A stretch of 64,000 nt of DNA from Paenibacillus phoenicis (GTDB lineage Bacteria > Bacillota > Bacilli > Paenibacillales > Paenibacillaceae). The stretch covers positions 3,385,501 to 3,449,500 of the forward strand of contig NZ_JAYERP010000001.1 of assembly GCF_034718895.1 (NCBI RefSeq), given 5' to 3'. The number at the start of each line of letters is the position of its first letter. Within the stretch, counting starts at the first letter, position 1. Made by a program: the position numbers and the translations under genes. Shown here one piece after another: positions 25,823 through 34,615 of this stretch. The notes below the pieces were generated by a model, which saw only the letters and a program-made list of their open reading frames with translations, was not told where the DNA came from and did no database searches.

Positions 25823-26835
25823 TAATATTCTAAATGCTCCTTCTCGTGTACGCGTTTATGGAATACGAAATAGCTCCATATTTGATAGCCTAACACGAAT
25901 GGCAATAAGCTGCATGCGACGATCGTCATGACTTTCAGCGAGTAGTGGCCGGAAGAAGCGGTATCGATCGTTAAGGAGAACGCATCGCTAATCGAGCTGA
26001 CCATCACCCGTGGGAATAGCCCCACAAATACCGCAGCAATCGACAAAGCGATCATCGCACCGGTCATGCCAAACGCCCAGCCGTCTTTTTGCTTACGAAT
26101 AAACCAGCCTGCCAGGACAAAAGCAACGACGCCCAGTACAGCCACCAGGCTGATCAGCAAGCCGCGCACTTCAAATACGTCGGTTTCGAAGTACGTCAGC
26201 ACGCCAAAGATCACGAACAGGGCGGCCAGCGGAATAAGCAGCTTGTGAGCCAGCTTACGGGCACGTTCTTGCAAGCTGCCGGTCGTCCGCAAGGAGGCAA
26301 ACAGCAGCCCGTGAACGAGGCACAGCATCACAACCGTGATCCCGCCGATCAACGTGTACAGGTTCACCATATCAAACAGTCCGGCCTTCATTTCCATGTC
26401 TTCGCCAATCGGCAAGCCCTTCAGCAGGCCGGAGAACACAACGCCCAGCAGGAACGGAGGCAACAGGCTGCCGAGGAAGATCGCCCAGTCCCAGGTGCCT
26501 TTCCATTTGCCGCTGTCCACCTTGCCGCGAAACTCAAAGGCAACGCCCCGCGCAATCAAGGCGAGAAGCAAAACGACAAGCGGTGTATAGTAGCCGCTGA
26601 ACAACGTGGCGTACCAGTTCGGAAAAGCGGCGAACATCGCGCCACCGGCGGTCAGCAGCCAAACTTCGTTCGCATCCCAGAACGGGCCAATCGAGTTGAT
26701 CAGAACCCGGCGTTCCATATCATTCTTGGCCAAAAACTTGGTGCTCATTCCCACCCCGAAGTCGAAGCCTTCCAAGAAGAAGAACCCCACAAACAACACC
26801 GCGACAAGGACAAACCAAAGCTCATTAAGAGACAT
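25822..26835 (-). CDS. cydB: cytochrome bd ubiquinol/menaquinol oxidase subunit II
   Basis: 337 residues. ATG at 26835 (MSLNELWFVLVAVLFVGFFF) follows AAGGAGGG; the 20-codon longer frame is rejected. The motif EGFDFGVGM and GPFWDANEVWLLTAGGAMFAAFP are the subunit II hallmarks; eight to nine membrane helices. It partners CydA in the oxygen-reducing terminal oxidase. It overlaps the cydA stop by 11 nt and the cydD start by 1 nt, so the operon is tightly coupled. Confidence 0.95.
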   Translation of the reverse strand: MSLNELWFVLVAVLFVGFFFLEGFDFGVGMSTKFLAKNDMERRVLINSIGPFWDANEVWLLTAGGAMFAAFPNWYATLFSGYYTPLVVLLLALIARGVAFEFRGKVDSGKWKGTWDWAIFLGSLLPPFLLGVVFSGLLKGLPIGEDMEMKAGLFDMVNLYTLIGGITVVMLCLVHGLLFASLRTTGSLQERARKLAHKLLIPLAALFVIFGVLTYFETDVFEVRGLLISLVAVLGVVAFVLAGWFIRKQKDGWAFGMTGAMIALSIAAVFVGLFPRVMVSSISDAFSLTIDTASSGHYSLKVMTIVACSLLPFVLGYQIWSYFVFHKRVHEKEHLEY

Positions 26836-28234
26836 GATATCCCTCCTTACCAAATGGATCCCCGACCTGATCACGGCTGGTGATGGCGATCTCATTGGGT
26901 CCTTTCTTGATCACTTTCACGAACAAGTAAGCCATCACCGCGCCAAGCGCCCCATAAATGAGCGTGAAGGCAATCAGGGAGAACAGAATTTGTCCGCCGG
27001 TGACGCTTGGCGATACGCTATCCGCGGTCTGCATCAAGCCAAATACCGTCCATGGCTGACGCCCGATCTCCGTCATAATCCAGCCGGAGGTGTTCGCAAT
27101 AAACGGCAGCGAAATCGACCACAACATGACACGGTAGAACCAGTTGTTTTTGGGGTTCTCAAGCTTTTTGCGCCATGCCAAATACGTTCCGTACATCCCA
27201 AGCACGATCATCAAACAGCCGGCGAGAATCATGATCCGGAAGCTCCAGAAGGTCGTCCGTACCGGAGGAATGTAGTCGCCAGGACCATAAGTTTGTTCAT
27301 ATTCGGCCTGCAGCTCGTGCATGCCTTTAACCTCACCGGAGAACTTACTGTAAGACAGGAAGCTCAGCAGGTAAGGAATTTTGATCTCAAAATTGTTCTT
27401 CCCATCGTCCGAATCAATATGGGCATACAGCGTCCAAGGCGCAGGGTCACCCGACTTGCCCCACAGCCCTTCGGAAGCCGCCATTTTCATCGGCTGCGTC
27501 TTCACCAGGTACTGCGCTTGTTGGTGACCAAACAACGCCGTGGCGAACGAAGCGATCAAGGCCACGATAATGCCGATCGTAAACGATTTTTTGAAGAACG
27601 CCACATCTTGACGTTTCATCAATTTATAAGCGCTGACCCCAGCGATCAAGAAAGCTCCTGTGGCAAAAGCGCCCAACACGGTATGCGGGAATTCCACCCA
27701 CAATTGCCCGTTGCTGATCAAAGCGAAGAAGTCGTTCATTTCTGCGCGGCCGTTGTTGATCCCGAAACCAACCGGACGTTGCATAAACGAGTTCGCGGCC
27801 AAAATCCAGAACGCCGAGACGGTCGTCCCTAAAGCAACTAGCCAAATACACAACAGGTGCACTTTTTTGGACAAACGATCCCAACCGAAGATCCACAGCC
27901 CAATAAATGTTGATTCCATAAAGAAGGCAAACAGCGCCTCCACCGCCAGCGGCGCACCAAATACGTCGCCAACAAAGCGAGAGTAATCCGACCAGTTCAT
28001 CCCGAACTGGAATTCTTGGAGAATCCCCGTCACGACCCCTACCGCAAAGTTGATAAGGAACAGTTTCCCCCAAAACTTGGCCATCCGTTTGTATTCTTCT
28101 TTGCCCTTCACGACGTACATCGTTTCCATGATGGCGATCAGCACCACCAGGCCGATGGACAAGGGTACGAAGAAGAAATGGAAAATCGTTGTCACCGCAA
28201 ACTGAAGGCGAGCAAGCACAATCGGATCCAGCAT
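26825..28234 (-). CDS. cydA: cytochrome bd oxidase subunit I
   Basis: 469 residues. Heme ligands by comparison with E. coli: His19 (heme b595/d side, FHFFFVPLS), His184 (EFPHTVLGAF) and Met335 (FWSFRIM) for heme b558. Glu99 and Glu107 of the proton channel are conserved at identical positions (VEALFAFFMES). The Q-loop (about 245-320, QPMKMAASE) is the short Gram-positive form. It catalyses menaquinol oxidation by oxygen at low oxygen tension. First gene of cydABCD; two TGTGA-N6-TCAC-type palindromes upstream suggest Rex or Fnr control. AGGGGAAAAGAA precedes the ATG. Confidence 0.96.
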   Translation of the reverse strand: MLDPIVLARLQFAVTTIFHFFFVPLSIGLVVLIAIMETMYVVKGKEEYKRMAKFWGKLFLINFAVGVVTGILQEFQFGMNWSDYSRFVGDVFGAPLAVEALFAFFMESTFIGLWIFGWDRLSKKVHLLCIWLVALGTTVSAFWILAANSFMQRPVGFGINNGRAEMNDFFALISNGQLWVEFPHTVLGAFATGAFLIAGVSAYKLMKRQDVAFFKKSFTIGIIVALIASFATALFGHQQAQYLVKTQPMKMAASEGLWGKSGDPAPWTLYAHIDSDDGKNNFEIKIPYLLSFLSYSKFSGEVKGMHELQAEYEQTYGPGDYIPPVRTTFWSFRIMILAGCLMIVLGMYGTYLAWRKKLENPKNNWFYRVMLWSISLPFIANTSGWIMTEIGRQPWTVFGLMQTADSVSPSVTGGQILFSLIAFTLIYGALGAVMAYLFVKVIKKGPNEIAITSRDQVGDPFGKEGYHVS

Positions 28235-28269
28235 TTCTTTTCCCCTACTTTCAAATAATTATTATCTAA

Positions 28270-28285
28270 TGTGAATTCTATCACT
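28270..28285. promoter_or_regulatory. cydA-proximal palindrome TGTGA-N6-TCACT
   Basis: TGTGAATTCTATCACT, centred 43 nt before the cydA start and overlapping AT-rich -10 candidates (TAGAAT, GATAAT on the minus strand). This is a repressor-type position. It has the half-site spacing of both Rex and Bacillus Fnr. Confidence 0.55.
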
Positions 28286-28321
28286 GATCCATGAAAACGA
28301 ACGGGGAAAAAGTAATAATTT

Positions 28322-28337
28322 TGTGACAGAAATCACA
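28322..28337. promoter_or_regulatory. cydA-distal palindrome TGTGA-N6-TCACA
   Basis: TGTGACAGAAATCACA, a perfect 5-bp inverted repeat, 52 bp (about five turns) from the proximal copy. It matches the Rex consensus (preceded by T to give TTGTGA) and the Bacillus Fnr/Crp consensus equally well. Confidence 0.65.
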
Positions 28338-28416
28338 TGAGAAATGTCACAATTCCGAACATGGCCTGAAACCCGCATCAGATCAACGTTTTTTGAGGGT
28401 CGTACAATTTATGACA

Positions 28417-28545
28417 TTACTGTGAATGGCCCTTCTTCACGCCATCGAGGAGGTGCATCAGGGTTAACACCGGGTGCCGCCACAGCATCCGCGGTCCGGC
28501 AAAAGCCATCACCCGGCGAATCCGCGGCCCGTTGTTCTTAGTCAT
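28417..28545 (-). CDS. 42-residue basic small protein overlapping the ABC permease stop
   Basis: ATG at 28545 overlaps the last codons of the ABC permease gene and opens MTKNNGPRIRRVMAFAGPRM, then LWRHPVLTLMHLLDGVKKG, stopping at 28417. The central part alternates hydrophobic and aromatic residues between basic clusters, as in a membrane-associated helix. The start is preceded only by a weak GGA, so translation would be coupled to the exporter. The family is not recognised. It could be a small accessory subunit of the ABC exporter, or a chance frame. Confidence 0.42.
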   Translation of the reverse strand: MTKNNGPRIRRVMAFAGPRMLWRHPVLTLMHLLDGVKKGHSQ

Positions 28546-30208
28546 TGCCATCCGGTCTTGCCACCTTCTTCGTTCCCTGCGTCCGAAAAGCCAGTCTCCA
28601 TCCCAGCCATGTCCCTGCGATCATCAGCAGCCCGTAGGCCACAACCCCAAACGGAAGCGACGTTGCAAGCCAATGCAGCAAGCCAAATCCGCCGAGCAGC
28701 AGCATCAACCCCATGAAAACAAAGGATTGGTTTTGCTGCCCCGCCGCTTCAAAGGGTTCAGAGAAAGGTAGTCCCTTGCGCATGCATAGGAAACAAAGAA
28801 TCGCGTAAGCAAACATCGCGAGTCCTGCCACAATCAAGTCAGGGATAATGGACGCTCCGAACAGCACGGCAAAAATCGCCGCCTCCACCACATACAAAGG
28901 CAGCATAAGCCGAACCAAGCTCGCCAGCAAGGCCCCTTTGTAAATAGACGCTTCGCTGGTGATCGGGGCGGTCCGGTAGATCCAAGCCGCTTTATATCGG
29001 GAGGAGTAACGCAGCATCATGATGAGCGTTGGCAGCATAATCCCGCTAAAATAAATGAACAAATACGAACGGGAACCGGAGATCCCTTCCAAGCCCTGAT
29101 CGAGTCCGTTCGAGAATAAGAAGATGAAAGGAAACACGATAGAGAAGCCCAGGGAAGGGTACACCTTCAGCTTAAACTCACGCTCCGTTCCCAGCATCGA
29201 CCAGGTGAAACGGAAAAAGGCGCTCTCCTGCGGCGTGGAGCATAGCCTATCGGAGATTCGGCGCAGCATCTTCCCCGACCGCTGCCCGCTCTTCGCGCTG
29301 GGTTCTGCCAGCTTCTGCAGGTTCCGCTCCAACGCCGGCATCAGCTTCAGGTACAGCAGGAACGCGGCCAGCGGAACAACGACGGACAGCACCGCCAGAC
29401 CGGCATACGTCATACCTTCTCCCGGGTGAAGCAGCGTTTGGAAGGAAGCGCCCACCCATACCGGCGGCACCAGGTACTGCCACCACGCCGGCTTGAAGAC
29501 GATATCCATCTCCGTGAAGTCGAACAGCCGGACCAACACCTGATAACCTACCGCAATCGTGATTGTCATCCCGATTTGCACGTAATTGATCATATCCTTC
29601 AGCTTCTCACCGTCAAAAAACCGCAGCACGACCAAATACAACAGCGCGGTTAACACCACGATCAACAGATCCATCAGGATCAGCTCCAGCAGCATCAGAG
29701 CAAAGAACCCGATCCCTTGCCGGAATAATCCGACCGCCAGCGGAATCACCGCAATGGCTCCGGTCAAAAAGAACAAATAAATAAAAATATGTACCGTCTT
29801 CGCCATCGTGAGCGTGCGGCGGTTGATCGGCTTCGTCGCCAAAATGCTCCGATCCCGAATATCCAGCAGCACCGAGGAGAAATCGGAGATCATCGAAGTC
29901 ATGACCATAAACATCATAATGCCGAACAAGATGCTCATCTGAAACAGCAGATTGTCCCCCATCAGCACGAACATCGAGCTAAATCCGCCAAACAGGACGT
30001 ACAACCACAGCGAGCGCAGAAACTGGTTGCTCTCCGCGGTATCCTGTTTCCGCTTCTGATTTGAACTTTTGGCCAGCGTAGGCTTCCTTCTCGCATCCAT
30101 CGCCAGCTTTACCTGAACGATTCGGCGCATCACCGAATAATCCACGCCCATCTTCTCGAATGCACCACGGAACCGGTCCAACACTAGCAAGCTCTTCATT
30201 TCTTCCAT
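28538..30208 (-). CDS. ABC-2 type exporter permease, large form
   Basis: 556 residues with about twelve hydrophobic segments, arranged as two similar six-helix halves. The first half follows a basic N-terminal region (KSLLVLDRFRGAFEKMGVDY); the second half opens at about 340 after a charged loop. KAAWIYRTAPITSEASIYKG resembles permeases of the putative ABC-2/YtrF or EcsB-like class. It starts 3 nt after the stop of its ATPase gene. Function: membrane part of an exporter of unknown substrate. The small ORF at its 3' end overlaps by 8 nt. Confidence 0.8.
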   Translation of the reverse strand: MEEMKSLLVLDRFRGAFEKMGVDYSVMRRIVQVKLAMDARRKPTLAKSSNQKRKQDTAESNQFLRSLWLYVLFGGFSSMFVLMGDNLLFQMSILFGIMMFMVMTSMISDFSSVLLDIRDRSILATKPINRRTLTMAKTVHIFIYLFFLTGAIAVIPLAVGLFRQGIGFFALMLLELILMDLLIVVLTALLYLVVLRFFDGEKLKDMINYVQIGMTITIAVGYQVLVRLFDFTEMDIVFKPAWWQYLVPPVWVGASFQTLLHPGEGMTYAGLAVLSVVVPLAAFLLYLKLMPALERNLQKLAEPSAKSGQRSGKMLRRISDRLCSTPQESAFFRFTWSMLGTEREFKLKVYPSLGFSIVFPFIFLFSNGLDQGLEGISGSRSYLFIYFSGIMLPTLIMMLRYSSRYKAAWIYRTAPITSEASIYKGALLASLVRLMLPLYVVEAAIFAVLFGASIIPDLIVAGLAMFAYAILCFLCMRKGLPFSEPFEAAGQQNQSFVFMGLMLLLGGFGLLHWLATSLPFGVVAYGLLMIAGTWLGWRLAFRTQGTKKVARPDGND

Positions 30209-30211
30209 CCG

Positions 30212-31000
30212 CTACACCTCTTGCACGATCGATACAAGCCGGCTGGCAATATCCTGATGCTCATTAAATCCGGTCAACTGGTTGAAGATCTGTTCCAGCG
30301 AACCTTCATGGTTCTGGGCCTTTAACTCGTCAAAGCTGCCGTCGGCCACAATGCGTCCTCCGTCCAGCAGGACGATCCGGCTGCTGATCTTCTCGACCAC
30401 GTCCATGATATGAGAGGAGTAAAAAATCGCCTTGCCTTGCGACGCCAAGAGAGCAAGCACTTCTTTAACGACCATGACACTGTTGGCGTCAAGCCCGCTC
30501 AGCGGCTCGTCCAGGAACAGCACGTCCGGATTATGCAGCAGGCTGGAAATCAGCAGCACCTTTTGCTTCATGCCCTTAGAGAACGTCGAAATTCGGGAGT
30601 TAAAAACGTCACCGAGGCCAAATTCCGTCATCATTCGCCGGGATTTCATCTCTGCGTCATCGGCGGATAAGCCGTACAGCTCGCCAATGAAGGTCAAGTA
30701 TTCACATGCCGTCAACGTATCGTAAAGCTCGGCGATTTCCGGGACGTATCCGATACGCTTCTTGTAGCTAACGTCGCCGTCACCGGGATTTTGGCCAAAT
30801 ACCCGGACCTCGCCTTGATACCCTTCGACCAGGCCTAGCATAATCTTGACGGTCGTGCTCTTGCCCGCCCCGTTGGGCCCGATGTAACCGATAATCTGAC
30901 CCGGATACACCTCCAAATCCACGCCGTTCAGAACGTGATGTCCCCCATAGCTCATGCGCAAATCCGTCAGCTTAATCACTGGATCCTTTGTTGTCATCAT
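30212..31000 (-). CDS. ABC-2 type exporter ATP-binding protein
   Basis: 262 residues, AAAGGAG before tandem ATGs. Walker A GPNGAGKSTTVKIML, Q-loop GYVPEIAELYD, signature FSKGMKQKVLLISSLL, Walker B VLFLDEPLSGLD, H-loop YSSH. The D-loop and LDAN motif fit CcmA/YxlF/EcsA-like ATPases that drive ABC-2 permeases. Paired with the permease that follows. Substrate unknown. Confidence 0.9.
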   Translation of the reverse strand: MMTTKDPVIKLTDLRMSYGGHHVLNGVDLEVYPGQIIGYIGPNGAGKSTTVKIMLGLVEGYQGEVRVFGQNPGDGDVSYKKRIGYVPEIAELYDTLTACEYLTFIGELYGLSADDAEMKSRRMMTEFGLGDVFNSRISTFSKGMKQKVLLISSLLHNPDVLFLDEPLSGLDANSVMVVKEVLALLASQGKAIFYSSHIMDVVEKISSRIVLLDGGRIVADGSFDELKAQNHEGSLEQIFNQLTGFNEHQDIASRLVSIVQEV

Positions 31001-31071
31001 CGATTCAACTCCTTTCTACTGCTCTCATTTTACCATACATTTCCTCACGCCCGCGGCTGAAATCTTCACAC

Positions 31072-31113
31072 AAAAAGGCACCTCCCGATCCCAAAAGGTA
31101 CGGAAGATGCCTT
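31072..31113 (-). terminator. catalase terminator
   Basis: On the minus strand AAGGCATCTTCCG pairs imperfectly with CGGGAGGTGCCTT, followed by a T-rich tail, 23 nt after the stop. Confidence 0.82.
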
Positions 31114-31135
31114 CTTTATATAAAAGGGATATCGA

Positions 31136-32599
31136 TTATCCCTGAGCATTGGATGGAATAAAGCCACTGATATCTACGCCAAGACCTTGCGCCAGGCGCA
31201 TGCCGTATTCTTTGTCAGCTCGGAAGAAGTTGCACACCGCGCGCAGCTGAACTTGCTCCGGTGTCTGCTTCAAATCGTTCACCAGGTTGGAGATCAAATG
31301 ATCCTTCTCCTCAGCCGTAAAGCTCCGGTACAGCTCGCCTGCTTGCGTAAAATCATCTGTTTTGGCGATTCTCTCGCGGCCGATATTTCCGCTGACTGGC
31401 ACTACGCTGTCACGATAGGCCGGATCTTCCTTCGGGCTGGAGTCGAAGCTGTTCGGCTCGTAATTGATTGGAGACGGATCCTGCTTCACGTTCATGAAGC
31501 CGTCCCGCTGATGGTTGCGGACCGGGGCATACGGGCAGTTGATCGGGATTTGCAAATAGTTAGCACCAAGCCGGTAACGCTGGGTATCCGGGTAAGAGAA
31601 CAACCGGCCTTGCAGCAGCTTATCCTCGGACGGTTCGATGCCAGGTACGAGCACGCTTGGCGAGAACGCCGACTGCTCAACTTCCGCGAAGAAGTTCTGC
31701 GGATTACGGTTCAGCGTCATCGTGCCGATTTTGATCAAGGGATAGCTGTCTTCCGGCCATACCTTCGTGGGATCCAGCGGATCGAAGCCCCAACGATCCA
31801 GATCCTCCACTGGCATGAGCTGTACATTCAACTCCCACTGCGGGAATTCCCCGCGCGCAATATGGTCGTACAGGTCGCGAGTCGCATGATTGAAATCTCG
31901 ACCTTGTACTTCTTGAGCTTCCGCCGCCGAGAGGTTCTTTACCCCCTGCTTCGTTTTCCAGGTGTATTTGACGTACGTGATCTTGCCTTCGGCATTGATC
32001 CACTTAAATGCATGCACGCCAAAGCCGTCCATCTGGCGGTAATTCGCCGGCGTCCCATAGTCCGAGAACACCCAGGTCATCATATGCGTCGATTCGGTGG
32101 ACAGAGTCATGAAATCCCAATACCGTGCCGGGTCTTGGATGTTCGTGTCCGGAGCTGGCTTCAGCGAGTGCACCATGTCCGGAAATTTAATCGCGTCGCG
32201 GATAAAGAAGACCGGAAGATGGTTACCCACCAAATCGTAGTTGCCTTCCTCCGTATAAAACTTCACCGCAAATCCCCGCGGGTCACGCGCCGTTTCCGGA
32301 GAGCCTTGCCCGTGAATGACCGTAGAGAAACGGACGAACACCGGAGTTTCGCGTCCTACCTCCTGCAGGAAATGAGCTTTCGTGAACTCCTTCATGCTGC
32401 GCTCGGTAACAAATACCCCATGGGCGCCTGCCCCCCGGGCATGCACGACGCGTTCCGGAATCCGTTCGCGGTCGAAATGGCCCAGCTTCTCCAGCAGATG
32501 GTAATCCTCCAACAGTGTAGGGCCGCGCTGCCCTACCGTCCGAGAATTTTGATTATCGCCTACCGGAGCTCCCGTATTCGTTGTCAGCCGGTTATCCAT
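31136..32599 (-). CDS. katA: monofunctional heme catalase
   Basis: 487 residues, the small-subunit size. The distal His53 (VVHARGAGAHG), Asn126 (GNHLPVFF) and proximal heme ligand Tyr336 (RLFSYPDTQRYRLG) are all present. It decomposes hydrogen peroxide in the cytoplasm. The gene is monocistronic between a terminator and a PerR-like box, as for B. subtilis katA. A run of conserved NADPH-site residues follows the heme region. The start ATG has AAAGGGATG upstream. Confidence 0.96.
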   Translation of the reverse strand: MDNRLTTNTGAPVGDNQNSRTVGQRGPTLLEDYHLLEKLGHFDRERIPERVVHARGAGAHGVFVTERSMKEFTKAHFLQEVGRETPVFVRFSTVIHGQGSPETARDPRGFAVKFYTEEGNYDLVGNHLPVFFIRDAIKFPDMVHSLKPAPDTNIQDPARYWDFMTLSTESTHMMTWVFSDYGTPANYRQMDGFGVHAFKWINAEGKITYVKYTWKTKQGVKNLSAAEAQEVQGRDFNHATRDLYDHIARGEFPQWELNVQLMPVEDLDRWGFDPLDPTKVWPEDSYPLIKIGTMTLNRNPQNFFAEVEQSAFSPSVLVPGIEPSEDKLLQGRLFSYPDTQRYRLGANYLQIPINCPYAPVRNHQRDGFMNVKQDPSPINYEPNSFDSSPKEDPAYRDSVVPVSGNIGRERIAKTDDFTQAGELYRSFTAEEKDHLISNLVNDLKQTPEQVQLRAVCNFFRADKEYGMRLAQGLGVDISGFIPSNAQG

Positions 32600-32638
32600 G
32601 AAATCATCCCTTTCGATTTATTATTACACTAAGACTTA

Positions 32639-32653
32639 TTCTAAAAACTATAA
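32639..32653. promoter_or_regulatory. PerR-box-like site upstream of katA
   Basis: TTCTAAAAACTATAA matches 11-12 of the 14 defined positions of TTATAAT-N-ATTATAA. It lies 40-54 nt before the katA start, where a peroxide-sensing PerR repressor would act. Confidence 0.5.
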
Positions 32654-32808
32654 TAAATAGTACCATGCCCCCCCTCTAAACTGCATGAAGGTTCCATGAG
32701 GGGTTGATGAAGATTGTTCAGCTGCCTTCTTTTTACCCTCCATTATTGAGAATATGGGAGGACCTGCGTGAGTATGTTAATTCTGTGACATCTGTCGTCT
32801 GAAGTCAT

Positions 32809-32837
32809 TTGAAAAATGTACCAATTGATGCTATACT
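32809..32837 (+). promoter_or_regulatory. sigma-A promoter of the aldo/keto reductase gene
   Basis: TTGAAA (32809-32814), 17-nt spacer, TATACT (32832-32837), 46 nt before the start codon. Confidence 0.72.
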
Positions 32838-32882
32838 CTCCCTGAAATTAGGAAACATTCACCAAAGAAGGAGCGACGCGTC

Positions 32883-33716
32883 ATGGAATTCATCACTTTA
32901 AATAATGGTTTACAGATGCCGCAGCTAGGGTTCGGAGTTTGGCAGGTGCCTGATGAGGAGGCTACGGCCGCAGTCGCCAAGGCGCTGGAGGTAGGTTACA
33001 CCTCCATCGACACGGCGATGATCTACCGCAACGAGGTGGGGGTCGGCAAGGCGATTAAGCAGTCCGGTATCCCTCGTGAGAAGCTGTTCATCACCACGAA
33101 AGTATGGAACAGCGACCAGGGTTACGACAGTACGCTCCGAGCTTATGACGAAAGTCTGGCTAGACTTGGTCTCGATTATGTCGATTTGTACTTGATTCAC
33201 TGGCCGATGCCAAAAGTCGACCGGTACGTGGAAACCTACAAGGCGTTGGAGAAGCTGTACCGCGATGGACGCGTTAAAGCGATTGGCGTATGCAATTTCG
33301 AAATCGAGCATTTGGAGCGTCTGCTGAATGAAACGGAAATTAAGCCGGTGTTGAACCAGGTGGAATGCCATCCGCACCTGACTCAGACCGAATTGAAAGC
33401 GTTCTGCGCCAAGCATGATATTTACATCGAAGCCTGGAGCCCGCTGGAGCAAGGCGGTGAGGTGCTGACCGATGCGGTGGTGAAGTCCATCGCCGAAGCC
33501 CATGGTAAGACGCCGGCACAGGTTGTCCTCCGCTGGCATCTGCAGAACAATACGATCGTGATCCCGAAATCGGTCACCCCGTCTCGGATTGAGGAGAACT
33601 TTAACGTGTTCGACTTCCAGCTGTCGGACGCTGAAATGGAGCAGATTAGCGGCTTGAACCTCAATCGCCGCAAAGGCTCGCATCCGAACGACATGTACGT
33701 TGGTAAGCCGGAATAA
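32883..33716 (+). CDS. aldo/keto reductase (AKR5-like, YvgN/YtbE group)
   Basis: 277 residues with AAGGAGCGACGC before the ATG. (beta/alpha)8 enzyme: [12 protein letters not shown], catalytic Asp/Tyr in [15 protein letters not shown], Lys in [13 protein letters not shown], His in YLIHWPMP, and the NADPH site [14 protein letters not shown] near the end. Reduces aldehydes, including methylglyoxal in the Bacillus relatives, with NADPH. Monocistronic with a clear promoter and terminator. Confidence 0.92.
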   Translation: MEFITLNNGLQMPQLGFGVWQVPDEEATAAVAKALEVGYTSIDTAMIYRNEVGVGKAIKQSGIPREKLFITTKVWNSDQGYDSTLRAYDESLARLGLDYVDLYLIHWPMPKVDRYVETYKALEKLYRDGRVKAIGVCNFEIEHLERLLNETEIKPVLNQVECHPHLTQTELKAFCAKHDIYIEAWSPLEQGGEVLTDAVVKSIAEAHGKTPAQVVLRWHLQNNTIVIPKSVTPSRIEENFNVFDFQLSDAEMEQISGLNLNRRKGSHPNDMYVGKPE

Positions 33717-33734
33717 GGCTTCTGTCCAAATACA

Positions 33735-33784
33735 AAAACGCGGGTTGCCTGAGCGCTCTCAAGCAAACCCGCGTTTTATTTTTC
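33735..33784 (+). terminator. terminator of the aldo/keto reductase gene
   Basis: AAAACGCGGGTTGC pairs with GCAAACCCGCGTTTT across a loop containing GAGCGCTC, followed by ATTTTTC. It overlaps the 3' side of the adjoining minus-strand oxidoreductase fragment. Confidence 0.88.
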
Positions 33785-33794
33785 AAATCTATAA

Positions 33795-33954
33795 CTCGAC
33801 CGTACATAAACGCTTCTGCCAGCAGGACCCCGGCTTTGTCCGCGGCCGCTGCCATTTCCTCCGCCTTGGCGGCCGTCAACGCCAGCGGCTTCTCGCACAA
33901 TACATGTTTGCCCGCTTCAGCGGCACGAATCGCCCATTCCTTATGCAAGTGGTT
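33795..33954 (-). pseudogene. fragment of a Gfo/Idh/MocA oxidoreductase
   Basis: The minus strand reads [20 protein letters not shown], then [20 protein letters not shown] and AFMYGRV. This is the stretch around the catalytic-lysine EKP motif of this family, about 55 codons. Neither the Rossmann start nor the C-terminal domain is present, and the frame then runs into the neighbouring terminator. It is a relic of a third such gene in this window. Confidence 0.75.
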
Positions 33955-34111
33955 CCGTGGTTGTCCCCTTCATTGTACATGTCCGAAGAAGGCAAGTATA
34001 GAGCATCCCGACCTGATGAAAAAGGCATGAACGGGGTATAGTAATCCAGAAGAGTCGGATCTATGTGGATCTGCAACCTACCCTATTTCAAGCAAGGAGA
34101 CGATCAACCTC

Positions 34112-34240
34112 ATGGAAAATCTGCACGAATTCGTCGAGAAGGTTCACGATCAACAGGAGAAGCAAGCCAAAAACAAAAAGCGCGGGCACGGCAACCCGGC
34201 CGGCCAGCTTCCAACCAAGCAGCACGGCACGCAAAAATAA
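34112..34240 (+). CDS. DUF4023-like micro-protein, 42 residues
   Basis: ATG at 34112 after AAGGAGACGATCAACCTC opens MENLHEFVEKVHDQQEKQAK, followed by a Lys/Gly-rich tail (KKRGHGNPAGQLPTKQHG). This matches my recollection of DUF4023, a very short hydrophilic protein found in Paenibacillus and Brevibacillus. Function unknown; no membrane or enzymatic feature. It stands alone between a pseudogene and the terminator of the convergent small gene. Confidence 0.65.
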   Translation: MENLHEFVEKVHDQQEKQAKNKKRGHGNPAGQLPTKQHGTQK

Positions 34241-34277
34241 CATCAAAGTATCTTAGCTACTTCAAGATGGCATCGCC

Positions 34278-34313
34278 GAAAAAAGCCGCTCACAATCCTG
34301 TGCAGCGGCTTTC
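34278..34313. terminator. shared terminator between two convergent small genes
   Basis: AAAGCCGCT (34282-34290) pairs with AGCGGCTTT around CACAATCCTGTGC. A T6 run follows on the minus strand and a shorter T tract on the plus strand. Confidence 0.8.
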
Positions 34314-34323
34314 GGCTTTCGGC

Positions 34324-34509
34324 TTATCCCTCGTACTTATCATGGCCGGAAATGTATTCGTTCAGCGTCTCTCCGCCTTCAGTGCTATGGTTCTTGATCG
34401 TCGCCAAGCGTCCGTTCTGCGCTTCTCCGCCGTTACCGGTCGTTTGATTCTGCCCGTTGCTGCTGCCGTTTCCGGTGCCCGGCTTGCGATGCTGCTTGTT
34501 ATTTCCCAT
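34324..34509 (-). CDS. small hydrophilic Gly/Asn-rich protein
   Basis: 61 residues with GAGGAGG 9 nt before the ATG and a clean terminator, so expression is likely. MGNNKQHRKPGTGNGSSNGQ is followed by an acidic/neutral tail ending SGHDKYEG. There is no hydrophobic segment, which suggests an intrinsically disordered protein. The composition recalls small spore or stress proteins of sporeformers, but no family is recognised. Confidence 0.6.
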   Translation of the reverse strand: MGNNKQHRKPGTGNGSSNGQNQTTGNGGEAQNGRLATIKNHSTEGGETLNEYISGHDKYEG

Positions 34510-34615
34510 GTTGTTCTAACCTCCTCAGTAGGATCTGATGGATGGAAAGGCCGCCCTGCCTGTTCCTTCGGTTAGCGTTTCTTCCCCGGGCTGTTTTTAT
34601 TCCAAGGCAGGGGAA

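Noticed and set aside
31187..32632. Long plus-strand open frame of 481 codons
   Set aside because: Antisense to katA, which has all catalytic residues; a product of GC-rich codon structure.
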